Shown: positions 41,840 through 53,200 of the stretch, piece by piece
How positions within the stretch are numbered: the stretch's first letter is position 1
How the letters are laid out: each line of letters begins with the position of its first letter
Assembly (NCBI RefSeq): GCF_014673495.1
Contig: NZ_CP051006.1
Location: forward strand, 7,315,001 to 7,379,000
From: Streptomyces griseofuscus
GTDB taxonomy: Bacteria > Actinomycetota > Actinomycetes > Streptomycetales > Streptomycetaceae
Reading direction: 5' to 3'
Length of the DNA stretch: 64,000 nucleotides
The notes under the pieces: generated by a model
The model's input: the letters and a program-made list of their open reading frames with translations, nothing else
Databases searched by the model: none
Told to the model about the DNA's origin: nothing
Translations under genes and position numbers: made by a program

Positions 41840-43511
41840 TGACGGGGATGATGAGGGGCTTGCGGCGATAGGTGCGGAACGCCCAGTTCGCCACGGCGCG
41901 GGCGACGAGCTGTTCGAGCTGGTACGCGTCCCCGACGCCTTCCTCGGCTGCTGTGGCCAGGGTCTTCTCGATGACGGGGATGACCGGCTCGAAGGTGGTG
42001 TCGTCGTGGACGAAGCCCCGGGCCAGGAAGTCGGGGGCCTCGGCGAGGGCGCCGGTGTCCGCGTCGACGATTGCCACCACCGTGACCACGCCTTCCTCCG
42101 CGAGGGTGAGGCGGTCCTTGAGGGACGCTTCGGTGGCGCCGCCGACTTCCATGCCGTCCACGTAGACGTTGCCGGCGGGGACCTTGCCGGTGATGGACGC
42201 CCGCCCGTCGACGAGGTCGACGACGACTCCGTCCTCGGCGATGACGACCCGCTCGGGGTCGACACCGGTGCGGATGGCGAGGTCGGCGTTGGCCCGCAGG
42301 TGGCGCCATTCGCCGTGCACGGGCATGACGTTGCGGGGCTTGACGATGTTGTAGCAGTAGACGAGTTCGCCGGCGCTGGCGTGCCCGGAGACGTGCACCT
42401 TGGCGTTGCCCTTGTGGACCACGTGGGCGCCCCACCGGGTGAGCCCGTTGATCACCCGGTAGATGGCGTTCTCGTTGCCGGGGATGAGGGAGCTGGCGAG
42501 CAGGACGGTGTCGTCCTTGCCGATACGGATCTGGTGGTCGCGGGTGGCCATCCGTGACAGCGCGGCCATCGGTTCGCCCTGGGAGCCGGTGCACACCAGC
42601 GTGATCTTGTGGTCGGGGAGCTTCTCCAGCTCCTTGGTGCTGACGACGAGACCTGAGGGGACCTTCAGATAGCCCAGGTCACGGGCGATACCCATGTTGC
42701 GGACCATCGACCGGCCGACGAAGGCGACCTTGCGGCCGTGCTGGTGGGCGGCGTCCAGGACCTGCTGGATGCGGTGCACGTGGCTGGCGAAGCTCGAGAC
42801 GATGACCCGGCGCGGCGCGGTGCGCATCACCTGCTCGATCGCCGGGTTCAGCTCACGCTCGGAGGTGGTGAAACCGGGTACCTCGGCGTTGGTGGAGTCG
42901 GTGAGGAACAGGTCCACGCCCTCCTCGCCGAGGCGGGCGAAGGCGCGCAGATCGGTGATGCGGTCGTCGAGAGGGAACTGGTCCATCTTGAAGTCACCGG
43001 TGTGCAGCACCATCCCGGCCCGGGTGCGGATCGCGACCGCGAGGCTGTCGGGGATGGAGTGGTTGACCGCCACGAACTCGCAGTCGAAGGGCCCGAAGGC
43101 ACGCCGGTCGCCCTCCCGCACGCGCACCGTGCGCGGCCGGATCCCGTGTTCCTTGAGCTTGGCCTCCAGGAACGCCAGCGTCAGCTTGGAGCCGACGACC
43201 GGAATGTCGGACCGCTCCCGCAGCAGGTACGGCACACCGCCGATGTGATCCTCGTGACCGTGGGTGAGTATCACGGCCACGATGTCGTCCAGCCGGTCCC
43301 GGATCGAGGTGAAGTCCGGCAGGATCACGTCCACGCCGGGCTGGGTCTCCTCGGGGAACAGCACCCCGCAGTCGACGATGAGCAGCTTGCCCGCGTGCTC
43401 GAAGACGGTCATGTTGCGGCCGATCTCACCCAGGCCGCCCAGGGCGATGACCCGCAGCCCTCCTTCGGGAAGGGGCGGGGCGGCTTTGAGTTCGGGGTGC
43501 GGATGACTCAT
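41826..43511 (-). CDS. rnj: ribonuclease J
   Basis: A 561-residue metallo-beta-lactamase/beta-CASP nuclease. HGHEDH at residues 84-89 is the zinc motif, followed by VNHSIPDSL, HTGDFKMD, SSFASHVHRIQ and the beta-CASP SGHAS...PVHGEWRHL blocks. ATG 43511 gives the usual start. RNase J degrades and matures RNA by endonuclease and 5' exonuclease action. Streptomyces RNase J is normally next to dapA; here the neighbours are accessory genes, so this could be a second copy or a relocated one. Confidence 0.95.
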   Translation of the reverse strand: MSHPHPELKAAPPLPEGGLRVIALGGLGEIGRNMTVFEHAGKLLIVDCGVLFPEETQPGVDVILPDFTSIRDRLDDIVAVILTHGHEDHIGGVPYLLRERSDIPVVGSKLTLAFLEAKLKEHGIRPRTVRVREGDRRAFGPFDCEFVAVNHSIPDSLAVAIRTRAGMVLHTGDFKMDQFPLDDRITDLRAFARLGEEGVDLFLTDSTNAEVPGFTTSERELNPAIEQVMRTAPRRVIVSSFASHVHRIQQVLDAAHQHGRKVAFVGRSMVRNMGIARDLGYLKVPSGLVVSTKELEKLPDHKITLVCTGSQGEPMAALSRMATRDHQIRIGKDDTVLLASSLIPGNENAIYRVINGLTRWGAHVVHKGNAKVHVSGHASAGELVYCYNIVKPRNVMPVHGEWRHLRANADLAIRTGVDPERVVIAEDGVVVDLVDGRASITGKVPAGNVYVDGMEVGGATEASLKDRLTLAEEGVVTVVAIVDADTGALAEAPDFLARGFVHDDTTFEPVIPVIEKTLATAAEEGVGDAYQLEQLVARAVANWAFRTYRRKPLIIPVIIDA

Positions 43512-44073
43512 ACCCTGACGGTACCTGGAGAGCGGGACAGTGTGATCGTTGCCCGTGCGATCTCCTTTTCCCGACGGAGCCCGCAGCGGGCGGGTGCCTC
43601 GGCACGATCGGGTCACGCCGGCGGCCGGAACAGGCAGGGGTGAAAGCGGTGCCACCTTCCGGTGGCCTCGGCACTGGTCCACTCCAAATGGTCGAGACGC
43701 CGGTGCCGTCGGCGCTCAGGTGCAAGCGGGCCGAGAGCGCCCTGAGACAGCTTCTCTCGCTGGGCGGACAGTTGACGGTGCCCCCGAGGCGCTCGCCGCC
43801 CCCGACAGCCATGCCGGAGCCCGAGGGGGTGCCGCACGAACTCGACGACGAGGTCGGGCGGGGGCAGCTCGGCCGTTGTCTCGAGCCGGTCCCGGGAAGT
43901 CCCGGACTCGCGACACTCATATTGGACCGGAAGTGGTCCGAATCTTGCTGTATCTGGGGCGGCTGTCCCGCGGCAGTCGGCTGCCGGGCCCTGCTGCAAC
44001 CGCTCGTAGCTCCCGGAAAGACAGCGACACTGGCAAGCACTGTGGTGACCTGGGGTTTTCGGAGCCGACGAGG
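43512..44073. other. gene-free interval
   Basis: About 560 bases between the divergent RNase J start and the 3' end of the surface-protein pseudogene. No gene or strong repeat is visible. Confidence 0.5.
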
Positions 44074-44966
44074 TCAGCCGGGGAGGGGAATGAACAGCAG
44101 GATGTTGTGGGCGGTGGCGGCGGTGAAGGTCACCGGCTGACCGGCCACGGGCATCCCGGAGGTGGTCGTCGGGGTGGCGCTGAGGGTGGAGATGTAGAAC
44201 TCGGGCAGCGGGATCAGCCGGAGCCGGATCGTGCCTGGCTGCGCGGTCAGCGTGGTGGGGGTGGGGTTCACGGTGATGGGGGTGCCGGCGTGGAACCGGT
44301 GAAGCAGGCCTGCCCCGATGCATTGACGGCGACCATCTGGGTCTGGCCCTTGGGGAGGGTGAAGGCGACCGTGCCGGTCGGCACGGAGGTGGTGGCTGGT
44401 GCCGGGGATGATGGTGGCGCATACGGTCACGCTCTGCCCGCAGGCCGAGGGGTTCGGCGTCACCGACAGCGCCGTCGTCGTGGGGTTGGGGCTCACGATG
44501 ACGGAGGTGGGGTTGCCGTTCACGGTCGCGGTGAACGTACCGACGGTGTAAGCGTGGGTGCGCTGCCCGCTCCCGGTGACGTCCAGGGGGACGGTGACCG
44601 TGGGGCTGGCGTCCCCGAAGTTCACCACCGCTGTCCCGTTCGGAGTCCCCCGGAAATGTTGAACGTCACCGGCTGCGCGCACGCCGGTGACGTCGGCGAG
44701 GTCGTCACCGTCAACGGCGAAATCTCCGTCACGTTGGCCGAATTGGCGTTGCCGACGTAGACGTTGCCGTTCGGCGCCACCGCCACCGCCACCGCCACCG
44801 CCAGTGGGCTCGTGCCCGCCGGGATCGTCACCGTGGAGAACGCCGCACTGAAGGGCGCGACCGCAAGCCCCCGTGCCGTGGCCACCTCGGATCCACCGGC
44901 CGGTACAACCGGCCGAACCCCGCCGGCTACCGCCGGAGCTCCCCACCAACCCGTAATCGGTCCCAT
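44074..44966 (-). pseudogene. secreted Ig-like/beta-propeller surface protein, multiply frameshifted
   Basis: Protein-like sequence jumps between frames at least three times. From 44966, STVTIPAGTSPLAVAVAVAV and APNGNVYVGNANSANVTEIS resemble an NHL/YVTN propeller blade. SPACAQPVTFNISG then shifts near 44640 into GTAVVNFGDASPTVTVPLDV and TTTALSVTPNPSACGQSVTV, an Ig-like domain. This shifts near 44395 into a frame with TSVPTGTVAFTLPKGQTQMV, and back near 44285 to GTPITVNPTPTTLTAQPGT. No single ORF holds these pieces. It is a decayed surface or adhesin-type gene, unless sequencing errors are responsible. Confidence 0.75.
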
Positions 44967-45859
44967 GACAAACCTCTCTCAGCTGAGAGGGCCGCCCAAG
45001 AACTCCCACCGGGGCCCGCGTCGCACGGCGCCGGTATACGCGAACCGGATCACCGCTTGCACGCCGGGACAGAAAGAGGGCACGCCGACATGTACACGCA
45101 CCCGGGCACCACATGGGGGTTGCCCATCTCTCCCCGGACAGACCAATGCGCAGTCCAACCCCGGCACGCCGTACGAGACGACGAACTACCGAAGAACGAC
45201 GAGGACGGTGAAGAGACGGTGCTGCACGCCACCCGCATGACCCTGGGTCTGCCGGCCCGGCGAATCGGGCAGCTCACCGACCAGATCCGGGGCCGGCCGT
45301 GAGGCGGGCGGCCGGTTGGGCCGGGACGATCTTTGGCGCTGCTCGTCGGCCACCGGTGCCGCACACCACGTCACCCTCCGCCGCTCCAGCGACCTACTGC
45401 CGTGGTGCCTGCTCAGGGCCGGCCGTGCTGCCGGGCGCGGTAGACGGGGTGCCGCTGCCGGAAGGACGCTCGCAGCACCTCGAACCCCGGCGAACCCAGG
45501 CGAGTGCCGGCAACTCACCCACGGCGGGCCCGCGAAAGGATCCGTTCGTCACGGAACGGTGAGCCCCCATCGTCCCGGGCCGGCGGGCCTCACGCCGTAT
45601 CCGTGCAGCCGGTGGGAGCGGGCCCAGGGCGACCGAGGCCAGCGCCGCGCCATCTGCGTGCCATCGATATGCCAGAGCCGCTCGGCATGATGGCCGAAAG
45701 CGATTCGGGGGCGCTGTCCACTGGGCAGCGGAAACGAGGGGGCAGGGTCATGCGGCCGAGGCCATCCACCAGGCGCCGCTCAGGAACCCGGCCACACGCC
45801 CGAGTCGATCTGCTCGGAGTCGTAGTGATGACACCTCTCGTCGGGATTGGGTGCTGCTC
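44967..45859. other. gene-free interval upstream of polyketide locus
   Basis: Nearly 900 bases with only short ORFs of no clear protein character. It probably includes debris from the decayed region and the promoter of the P450-PKS operon. Confidence 0.5.
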
Positions 45860-47164
45860 ATGACGCGGCAATATTGGCTTCGCTGGTTTTCCCTGCATGG
45901 TGTCCCGCGGGTGGTGCTGCGCGTGCAGTCCCGGAAAGGCGACACCTTCGCCCGGATGATGGGTCCTGAAGGGATCGCCGATCCGCACCCGTACATCGAG
46001 ACGATACGCAGCCAGGGCAGGCTGGTGAAGACGCCGCTGCCGTGGGTGACCTGTGACCACGCGTTGGTGCGGTCGGTCCTGCGGGACGACAGGTTCGGCG
46101 TGCGCAGCTCGGCCAGGATACAGATTCCCAAGGTATTGCAGAGATTTGCGAACCGGGTGCCACCGCCGGCCAATCCGGCCGATCCGCCCGCGATGCTGCG
46201 CATGAATCCCCCGGACCACACCGCGATGCGCAAGCCGGTCGTATCCGCGTTCACGCCGCGCGCGGTCAAGAAGCTGCGCGATACGGTCGAGACCATCACC
46301 GAGGAACTGCTCGACGCCATGCCCTCCGGCGGTTCGATCGAGCTGGTCGAATCCTTCGCCTCGCGCGTGCCCATCGCGATCATCTTCGACATACTCGGCA
46401 TGCCCCGGGAAGACCAGGAGAAGTTTCTGGCCTGGGGCAAAGACATGACGCCTATGCTCGACGTGGGCATCTCCCGGCGGACGTACGGCCGCGCGATGCA
46501 AGCGGCACAGAGCCTGAACGACTATCTCGACCGGCATATCGAGAAGCTGCGCAGGGAACCGGGCGACGACATCCTCAGCAATTTGGTGCGGAGCGGCGAT
46601 CTGGACCATTACGCCCTCAAAGCCAACGCCAGCATCATAATCGGCGCCGGATTCGAGACCACCGCCAATCTGATAGGTCACTGCGTGTCCCTCCTGCTCC
46701 GCCTCCCGGAGCAGCTGGACCGGCTGCGCGCGGAACCGCAGCTGTGGCCCAACGCCGTCGAAGAGGCGCTGCGGTACGAGCCGCCGGTGTTCATCACGGC
46801 CCGTCAGGCGCTGACCGATCTGGAGCTGGAGGGCGTCCAGCTGCCGCAGGGCTCCATGGTCATGCTGTCGCTGGCGGGCGCCAACCGGGACCCCGCGGTG
46901 TTCACCGACCCGCAGCGGTTCGACGTGGCCCGGCCGAACGCCAACGAACACCTGAGTTTCAGCTACGGCGTCCACGCCTGTTTCGGGGCCAGTCTGGCCC
47001 GGATGGAAGCCACGCACGCGGTGCGCTCTCTGTTCGAGCGCTTCCCCGACATGCGCGCCGCGGCACCGCCCCGGCTCCGCCAGCAGCTCACGTTCCGCGG
47101 CTATGCGCAGGTGCCCGTCCACTTGGGACGCAAGGTGCAGGTCACACCGTCCACGGTGGCCTGA
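45860..47164 (+). CDS. cytochrome P450
   Basis: A 434-residue class I bacterial P450. The I-helix oxygen-binding motif is GAGFETT (about residues 262-268), the K-helix ExxR is E302-R305 in EEALRYE, and the heme ligand is C374 in FSYGVHACFG. ATG 45860 is used; a GTG at 45851 would add three residues. It precedes the PKS gene by 57 bases in the same direction, so it is likely co-transcribed and hydroxylates or epoxidises the polyketide. Electron partners are not encoded nearby. Confidence 0.95.
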   Translation: MTRQYWLRWFSLHGVPRVVLRVQSRKGDTFARMMGPEGIADPHPYIETIRSQGRLVKTPLPWVTCDHALVRSVLRDDRFGVRSSARIQIPKVLQRFANRVPPPANPADPPAMLRMNPPDHTAMRKPVVSAFTPRAVKKLRDTVETITEELLDAMPSGGSIELVESFASRVPIAIIFDILGMPREDQEKFLAWGKDMTPMLDVGISRRTYGRAMQAAQSLNDYLDRHIEKLRREPGDDILSNLVRSGDLDHYALKANASIIIGAGFETTANLIGHCVSLLLRLPEQLDRLRAEPQLWPNAVEEALRYEPPVFITARQALTDLELEGVQLPQGSMVMLSLAGANRDPAVFTDPQRFDVARPNANEHLSFSYGVHACFGASLARMEATHAVRSLFERFPDMRAAAPPRLRQQLTFRGYAQVPVHLGRKVQVTPSTVA

Positions 47165-47221
47165 ACACAGGAACAGCGCGGTTTACCCAGTCGACCGAAG
47201 CATCGCTCAGAACGAGGTTGA

Positions 47222-50200
47222 ATGATGAATGCTGCCCACGGCTCCCCGACCGAGAGCGCGTCACCGGCACATGAGGGCGTCGCCGTCGTAGGAATTGGTT
47301 GCCGGTTCCCGGGTCAGGTCGGCAACGTGGAGGAGTTCTGGCGATTGCTGGTCGAGGAGCGGGACGCGGTACGGCAAGTGCCGGAGGACCGGTGGACCGC
47401 CGATGCCTTCTACGACCGCGACGCGGGCCGACCCGGGCACATGCGTACCCGCACCGGCGGTTACCTGGACGACGTGTCCTCCTTTGATGCCCACTTCTTC
47501 GGCATCACGCCGACCGAGGCCGCGAGGATCGACCCGCAGCAGCGACTGTTCCTGGAGACCACCTGGGAGGCGCTGCAGGACGCGGGAATCCCGCCCGAGC
47601 ACATCGCCGGCCAGAAGGTGGCCGTATACGCCGGTGTGTCAGGACACGACTACGGCATCATCCAGCTCAATCCGGAGAACCGGCATCTGATCGGCGGTCA
47701 CACGATGACCGGCGTGACGAACTGCATCGTGGCCAACCGGGTTTCCTATCTGCTCGACCTCCGCGGTCCGAGCATGACGGTCGACACGGCGTGTTCCTCG
47801 TCGCTCGTCGCCATCCACCTCGCGCTCCGCAGCATCCGCTCGGGCGAGGCGACGATGGCCATCGTCGGCGGCGTCAGCACGCTGCTGCTCCCGGAGGCAA
47901 CGATCGGCTTCAGCCAGGGGACATTTCTCTCCCCCAGCGGCCGGTGCCAGTCGTTCAGCCGGACGGGCGACGGTTACATCCGCAGCGAGGGTTCGGGCGC
48001 GGTGGTGCTCAAGCCGCTGTCCGCGGCCGTGGCCGACGGCGACCGCATCTACGCGGTGCTGCGCGGCAGTGCGACGAACCAGGACGGACGCACCAACGGC
48101 ATCTCCGTGCCGAGTGAGGACGCCCAGGCGCAGATGATCGCGGACGCCTGCCGCGACGCGGGGGTCGCTCCGGCCGACATCTCCTACATCGAAGCCCACG
48201 GCACGGGCACCCCGGTCGGCGACCCCATCGAGGCGCGCGCCCTGGGCCGCGTACTGGGAACCGGGCGCATCGGACGGAGCCCCTGCGTCGTCGGCGCCGT
48301 GAAGTCGAACGTCGGCCACCTTGAGTCGGCCGCCGGAATGGTCGGCCTCATCAAGGCGTGCCTCGTCGTCCAGAAGGGTGAGATCCCCGCGAACCTGCAC
48401 GCGGAGGAGCCCAATCCGGCCATCCCGTTCGACGAGCTGGGGCTGCGGCTCGCGCAGACCCGCCAGCCCTGGCCCGGAACCGGACCGCGACTGGCAGGCG
48501 TGAACTCGTTCGGCTTCGGTGGCTCCAACGCGCACGTGATCGTGGCAGCTCCGCCGGCGGAGGAGCCGACGGAGACCCTGGCGGCGGGCAGCGCGGTGGA
48601 CGAGCCGGTCTTGTTCACCCTCAGCGCGAAAACGGACGCCGCACTACGTGCCTATGCCGGGGCGTACGCCGACTTCCTGGCGGCTCCGAAGACGGCCGCC
48701 CTGTCCGAGATCGCCTCCGCGCAGGCCCGGACGCGTTCGCACTACGACCACCGGCTGGCCGTGGCCTGCTCGTCCGCGGAGGAACTGCGCGACGCGCTGC
48801 GTGACGTGGCCAGGGGAGCCGATCCCGAGGGGCTGCACCGCGGTGTGAAGGCATCCGGCGCGAGCAATGTCGCCTTCGTCTTCTCCGGCCAGGGCCCGCA
48901 GTGGTGGGGCATGGGGCGCGAACTGCTCGCCCAGAACAAGGTCTTCCGCCAGACCGTCGAGCGCGTCGACGCCGAACTTCGCCGGCACGCCGACTGGAGC
49001 GTGCTCGAGGAGCTCAACCGGGACGAGGACGAAAGCCGCATCGGCGAGACCTTCATCGCGCAGCCCGCGGTGTTCGCCATCCAGCTCGGACTGGCCGCCC
49101 TGTGGCAGAGCTGGGGCATCACCCCGGCGGCCGTCGTCGGTCACAGCATCGGCGAGGTGGCCGCCGCGTGCGTCTCGGGCGCGCTGTCCTTCGAGGACGC
49201 GGTACGCGTCATCTACCATCGCAGCCGGGTGCAGCAGCAGGCGTCGGGCAAGGGCACGATGCTGGCCGTCGGCCTGCCCCAGCACGCCGCGGAGCAGCTC
49301 GTCAGCGGCTATCGCGGACGCGTCTCGGTGGCGGCGCTCAACGGCCCGGAATCGACCGCGCTGGCAGGTGACCCCGACGCGCTGGAGGAGATCCGCAGCC
49401 AGCTGGAGCGGGACCGGATCTTCTGCCGCATGCTCCAGGTGAAGGTCGCGTTCCACAGCCACCACATGGACCCGCTGCGCGACGACGTGTTCGAGTCGCT
49501 GTCCGGCATCACCTCGGGCCCGGCCGACGTACCGATGTACTCCACGGTCACCGGCGCCCCGGTCTCGGCCGGTGAACTCGATGCCGGGTACTGGTGGCGC
49601 AATATCCGCGAGCCCGTCCGGTTCGCCCCCACCATCGACCGGCTCATCAAGGACGGGCACCCGACCTTCATCGAGCTGGGCCCGCACCCCATCCACTCCA
49701 CCGCCATCGGCGAGCTGCTGTCCAAGCGGCAGACCACGGGGACCGCCGTGCCGTCGCTGCACCGCAAGCAGCCCGACGGCTTCACCCTGCGGTCCTCGCT
49801 GGGATCGCTGTACGCGGCCGGTCTCGACCTCGCCTGGCAGCGCGTGTTCGACGGCAGCACCCAGCGCGTGCCGCTGCCCTTCTACCCGTGGCAGCGCGAA
49901 GAGCACTGGCTGGAAACGCCGTTCTCGCGCAGCCGGCGCTTCCCCTCGCAGGGGCATCCGCTCGTCGGGACCCGTTCCCCTGTCGCCGACGAGCCGGACA
50001 AGTACGTGTGGGAACTGACGATGGACACCGATACGTTCCCGTGGCTCGAGGACCACCGCGTGCAGGGGCCGATCGTGTTCCCCGGCGCGGGCCACCTCGA
50101 TCTCGTCGTCGGTTGCGCGACCGAGGCGTTCGGCCCGGGCCGGTACTCGGTCGAGAACGTCGAGTTCCGCCGCCCGCTGTTCGTCTTCGACGACCGGCCG

Positions 50201-53200
50201 GCGCCGCTCGTCCAGGTGGTGCTGTCCCCGTCGATGCACTTCGGGGTCTACAGCCTGCAGGACGGCGACAAGGAATGGGTCCTGCACTCCGAGGGCACGG
50301 TCCGCGCCGGCGCCCCCGACGCGGAGCCGCCCGTTCCGTTCGCCGAGCTGGAAGCCCACTGCCCGCTCGAATTCGACCCGGCGAAGGTCTTCGCGAAGTT
50401 CCGCAACAACGGCCTGATGCTGGGGCCGACGTTCCGGGTGATCTCGCGGCTGAAGTACGGCGAACTCCGCTCGCTCGGACGGATCGACACCCCGGACACC
50501 ATCGCGGACGAAGCGCCGCGGCACCTGATCCACCCGGCGCTGCTCGATGCGTGCTTCCAGTCGCTGTCCATCGCGATGGGCAACGACCCGAACACCGAGG
50601 ACAAGACGCTCTACATACCGTTCGACGTCAGGCGGTTCAGCTTCCACGCCAAGGCAGGCAAGCGGCTGTACTGCTACGGGCAGGCACACGTCCTCGACGA
50701 CATCGCCTACTGCGAAGGCGATCTGTGGCTGTTCAACGAGGACGGCGAGCTGGTGGCCGAGTTCGAGGGATTCAAGGGCAAGTCCATCACCCAGCCCACC
50801 GAAGACCGCGACACGCTGCTCCAGTGGCTCTACGAGTACCAGTGGAGTCCAGCGCCGGTACGCGAGCGGACGCTGCTGCCCGCCGATTTCGTGCCGGACG
50901 CGTCCGCGCTGCGGGCCGCCATCGCCCCGATCGCCGACGAGATCCGCGACTGGCCGCTCAACCGCGAATACCACGCGGAGACGGAAGCCGAGATGAACCG
51001 GCTCTGCATCGCCTACGTCACCGAGGCGTTCCACCAGCTCGGCATGGACTTCACGCCCGGACGTCGCTTCACCCTCGATGACCTCGCGCGCGAGCTGGGC
51101 GTTCACCGCAAGCACCACGACTACCTGGCCCGCCTGCTGGAACTGCTCGCCCAGCACGGCATCACCGGCGAGGACGGCGACGCCTGGCAACTGCTGCTCA
51201 CGCCCGCCCGCATCGACACCGCAGCGGCGCTCGCGCGACTGCGCGAGCAGCATCCCGAATGCGAGTCCGAGTACGCCGTGCTGGAACGCTGCGGCACCGA
51301 GCAGGCGGCCGTACTGCGTGACGAGGTCAATCCCGTCGAGCTCATCTTCCCGGAGAGCGAATTCCAGTCGGTCGTCGACCTCTACGAGACCTCGTTCTCG
51401 TTCGAGCGGTGCAATCGCATGGTCGCCGAAGCCGTCGCCGAATGTGTGCGGAGGCTGCCGGAGGACCGGCCCATTCGCGTGCTGGAGATCGGGGCCGGCA
51501 CCGCCGGCACGACCGGCTGGATCCTGAACCAGCTGCCCTCGGACCGCGCGGAATACGTGTTCACCGACATCGGCCAGCTCTTCCTGAACAAGGCACAGCA
51601 GCGGTTCGCCGGCCACGACATCGTGGAGTACCGGATTCTCGACATCGAACAGGACATCGCGGAGCAGGGCTTCGATCCGCACCACTTCGACATCGTCCTG
51701 GCGGCCAACGTCCTGCACGCCACCCGGGAGCTGCGTACCACCCTCGGCAACGTCGAGCGGCTGCTCACCTCGCGCGGGCTGATGATCGTCGTCGAGGAGA
51801 CCAACCCGCCGCACTGGGTCGACCTGACCTTCGGCATGACCGACGGATGGTGGCGGTTCGCCGACCGCGAACTGCGGCCGCACTACCCGCTGATGTCCGA
51901 GGCACAGTGGCAGGAGTTCCTGCCCACGGCGGGCTTCGAGAGCGTCCAGATCTTCTCCGACATGACCGACCCGCGGCAGACCGGCTGCTCGGTCATCACC
52001 GCGCGGGCGAAGGAGCTGGACCTCACACCCCACCAGCCGCGTGTCGAACCGGGCTCCTGGGTCGTGCTGGCCGACGCCGACGGCGTCGGCGAACACTTCC
52101 TCGACCGGCTCGGGGAGGCCGCCGGCGGCAGCGTCCTCGTCACCCGCGGCGAAGCCTTCGAGCCGCTCGGCGACAGCCGCTACCGGGCGAACCCGGCCAG
52201 CGCCGACGACCTCCGGCGCGTGCTTGAGCAGGTACGCGAAGAGGCCGGCGCCGTGCCCGGGGTCCTGCACCTGTGGAACCTGGACTACGCCGCGACCGAG
52301 CTGACCGGCGCGCTGCTGCCGCAGGTGGAACGCGACGGCGCCTACAGCGTGATCGCTCTGGCGCAGGCCGTCGAGCAACTGGACTGGACCGAGGCTCCGC
52401 GGTTCTGGGTCGCCACGGCCGGCGGGCCGGTAGTGGACCGGGCCGATCGGACCGTGCCGTCACAGCTGCCGAGCTGGGGCATTCTGCGGGTGCTGCTCAG
52501 TGAGCACAGCAGCCTGCGAGCGAAGATCATCGACTTCGATCCGGCGTCCGGCGCCGACGTGCGGGCCACGCAGCTGTTCGACGAGCTGCAACACGTGCGG
52601 ACGCCGGAGGAGGAGGTCGCCTACCGCGGCGGGAACCGCTTCACCGACCGCTTCGAGCACCTCTCGCCCGCCGAGTTCGAGGCTTCCGTCGCGGCCCCCG
52701 TGCGGGTGTCGGACGGGACCACGTTCGCGCTGGGCGTGCCCGCCGAACCCGGAATCGACGAGCTGCGGTACCAGGAGGTGACGCTGCCCGATCTCGGCCC
52801 GCACGACGTCGCCATCCAGCCGACGGCGACCGGCTTGAACTTCCGCGACATCATGCTGACCCTCGGCGTACTGTCGGAGGGCGCGGCCTCAGGCGGTTTC
52901 TACGAGAAGAACCTCGGTGTGGAATGCGCCGGTGTCGTCGTGGGGACCGGGGCCGAGGTCGAGGGGTGCGCACCGGGTGACCGCGTGGTCGCCTTCGCCC
53001 GCAGTTGCTTCGGCTCCCGTGTGGTCACCGGCGAGCAGCACGTGTATCCCGCACCCCGCGGGCTGTCCGACGCTGACGCCGCGACGCTGCCGATGGCGTA
53101 TCTGACCGCGTGGTACGCGCTGGTTGACGTCGGCCGGCTGCGCGCGGGCGAGCGGGTGCTGGTGCATGCCGCCGCCGGCGGTGTGGGCCTGGCCGCGGTC

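Noticed and set aside
48644..52378. A 1244-codon open frame antisense to the polyketide synthase
   Set aside because: It lies opposite intact KS, AT, DH and MT domains and has composition typical of a GC-rich antisense frame, with no domain character or ribosome site.
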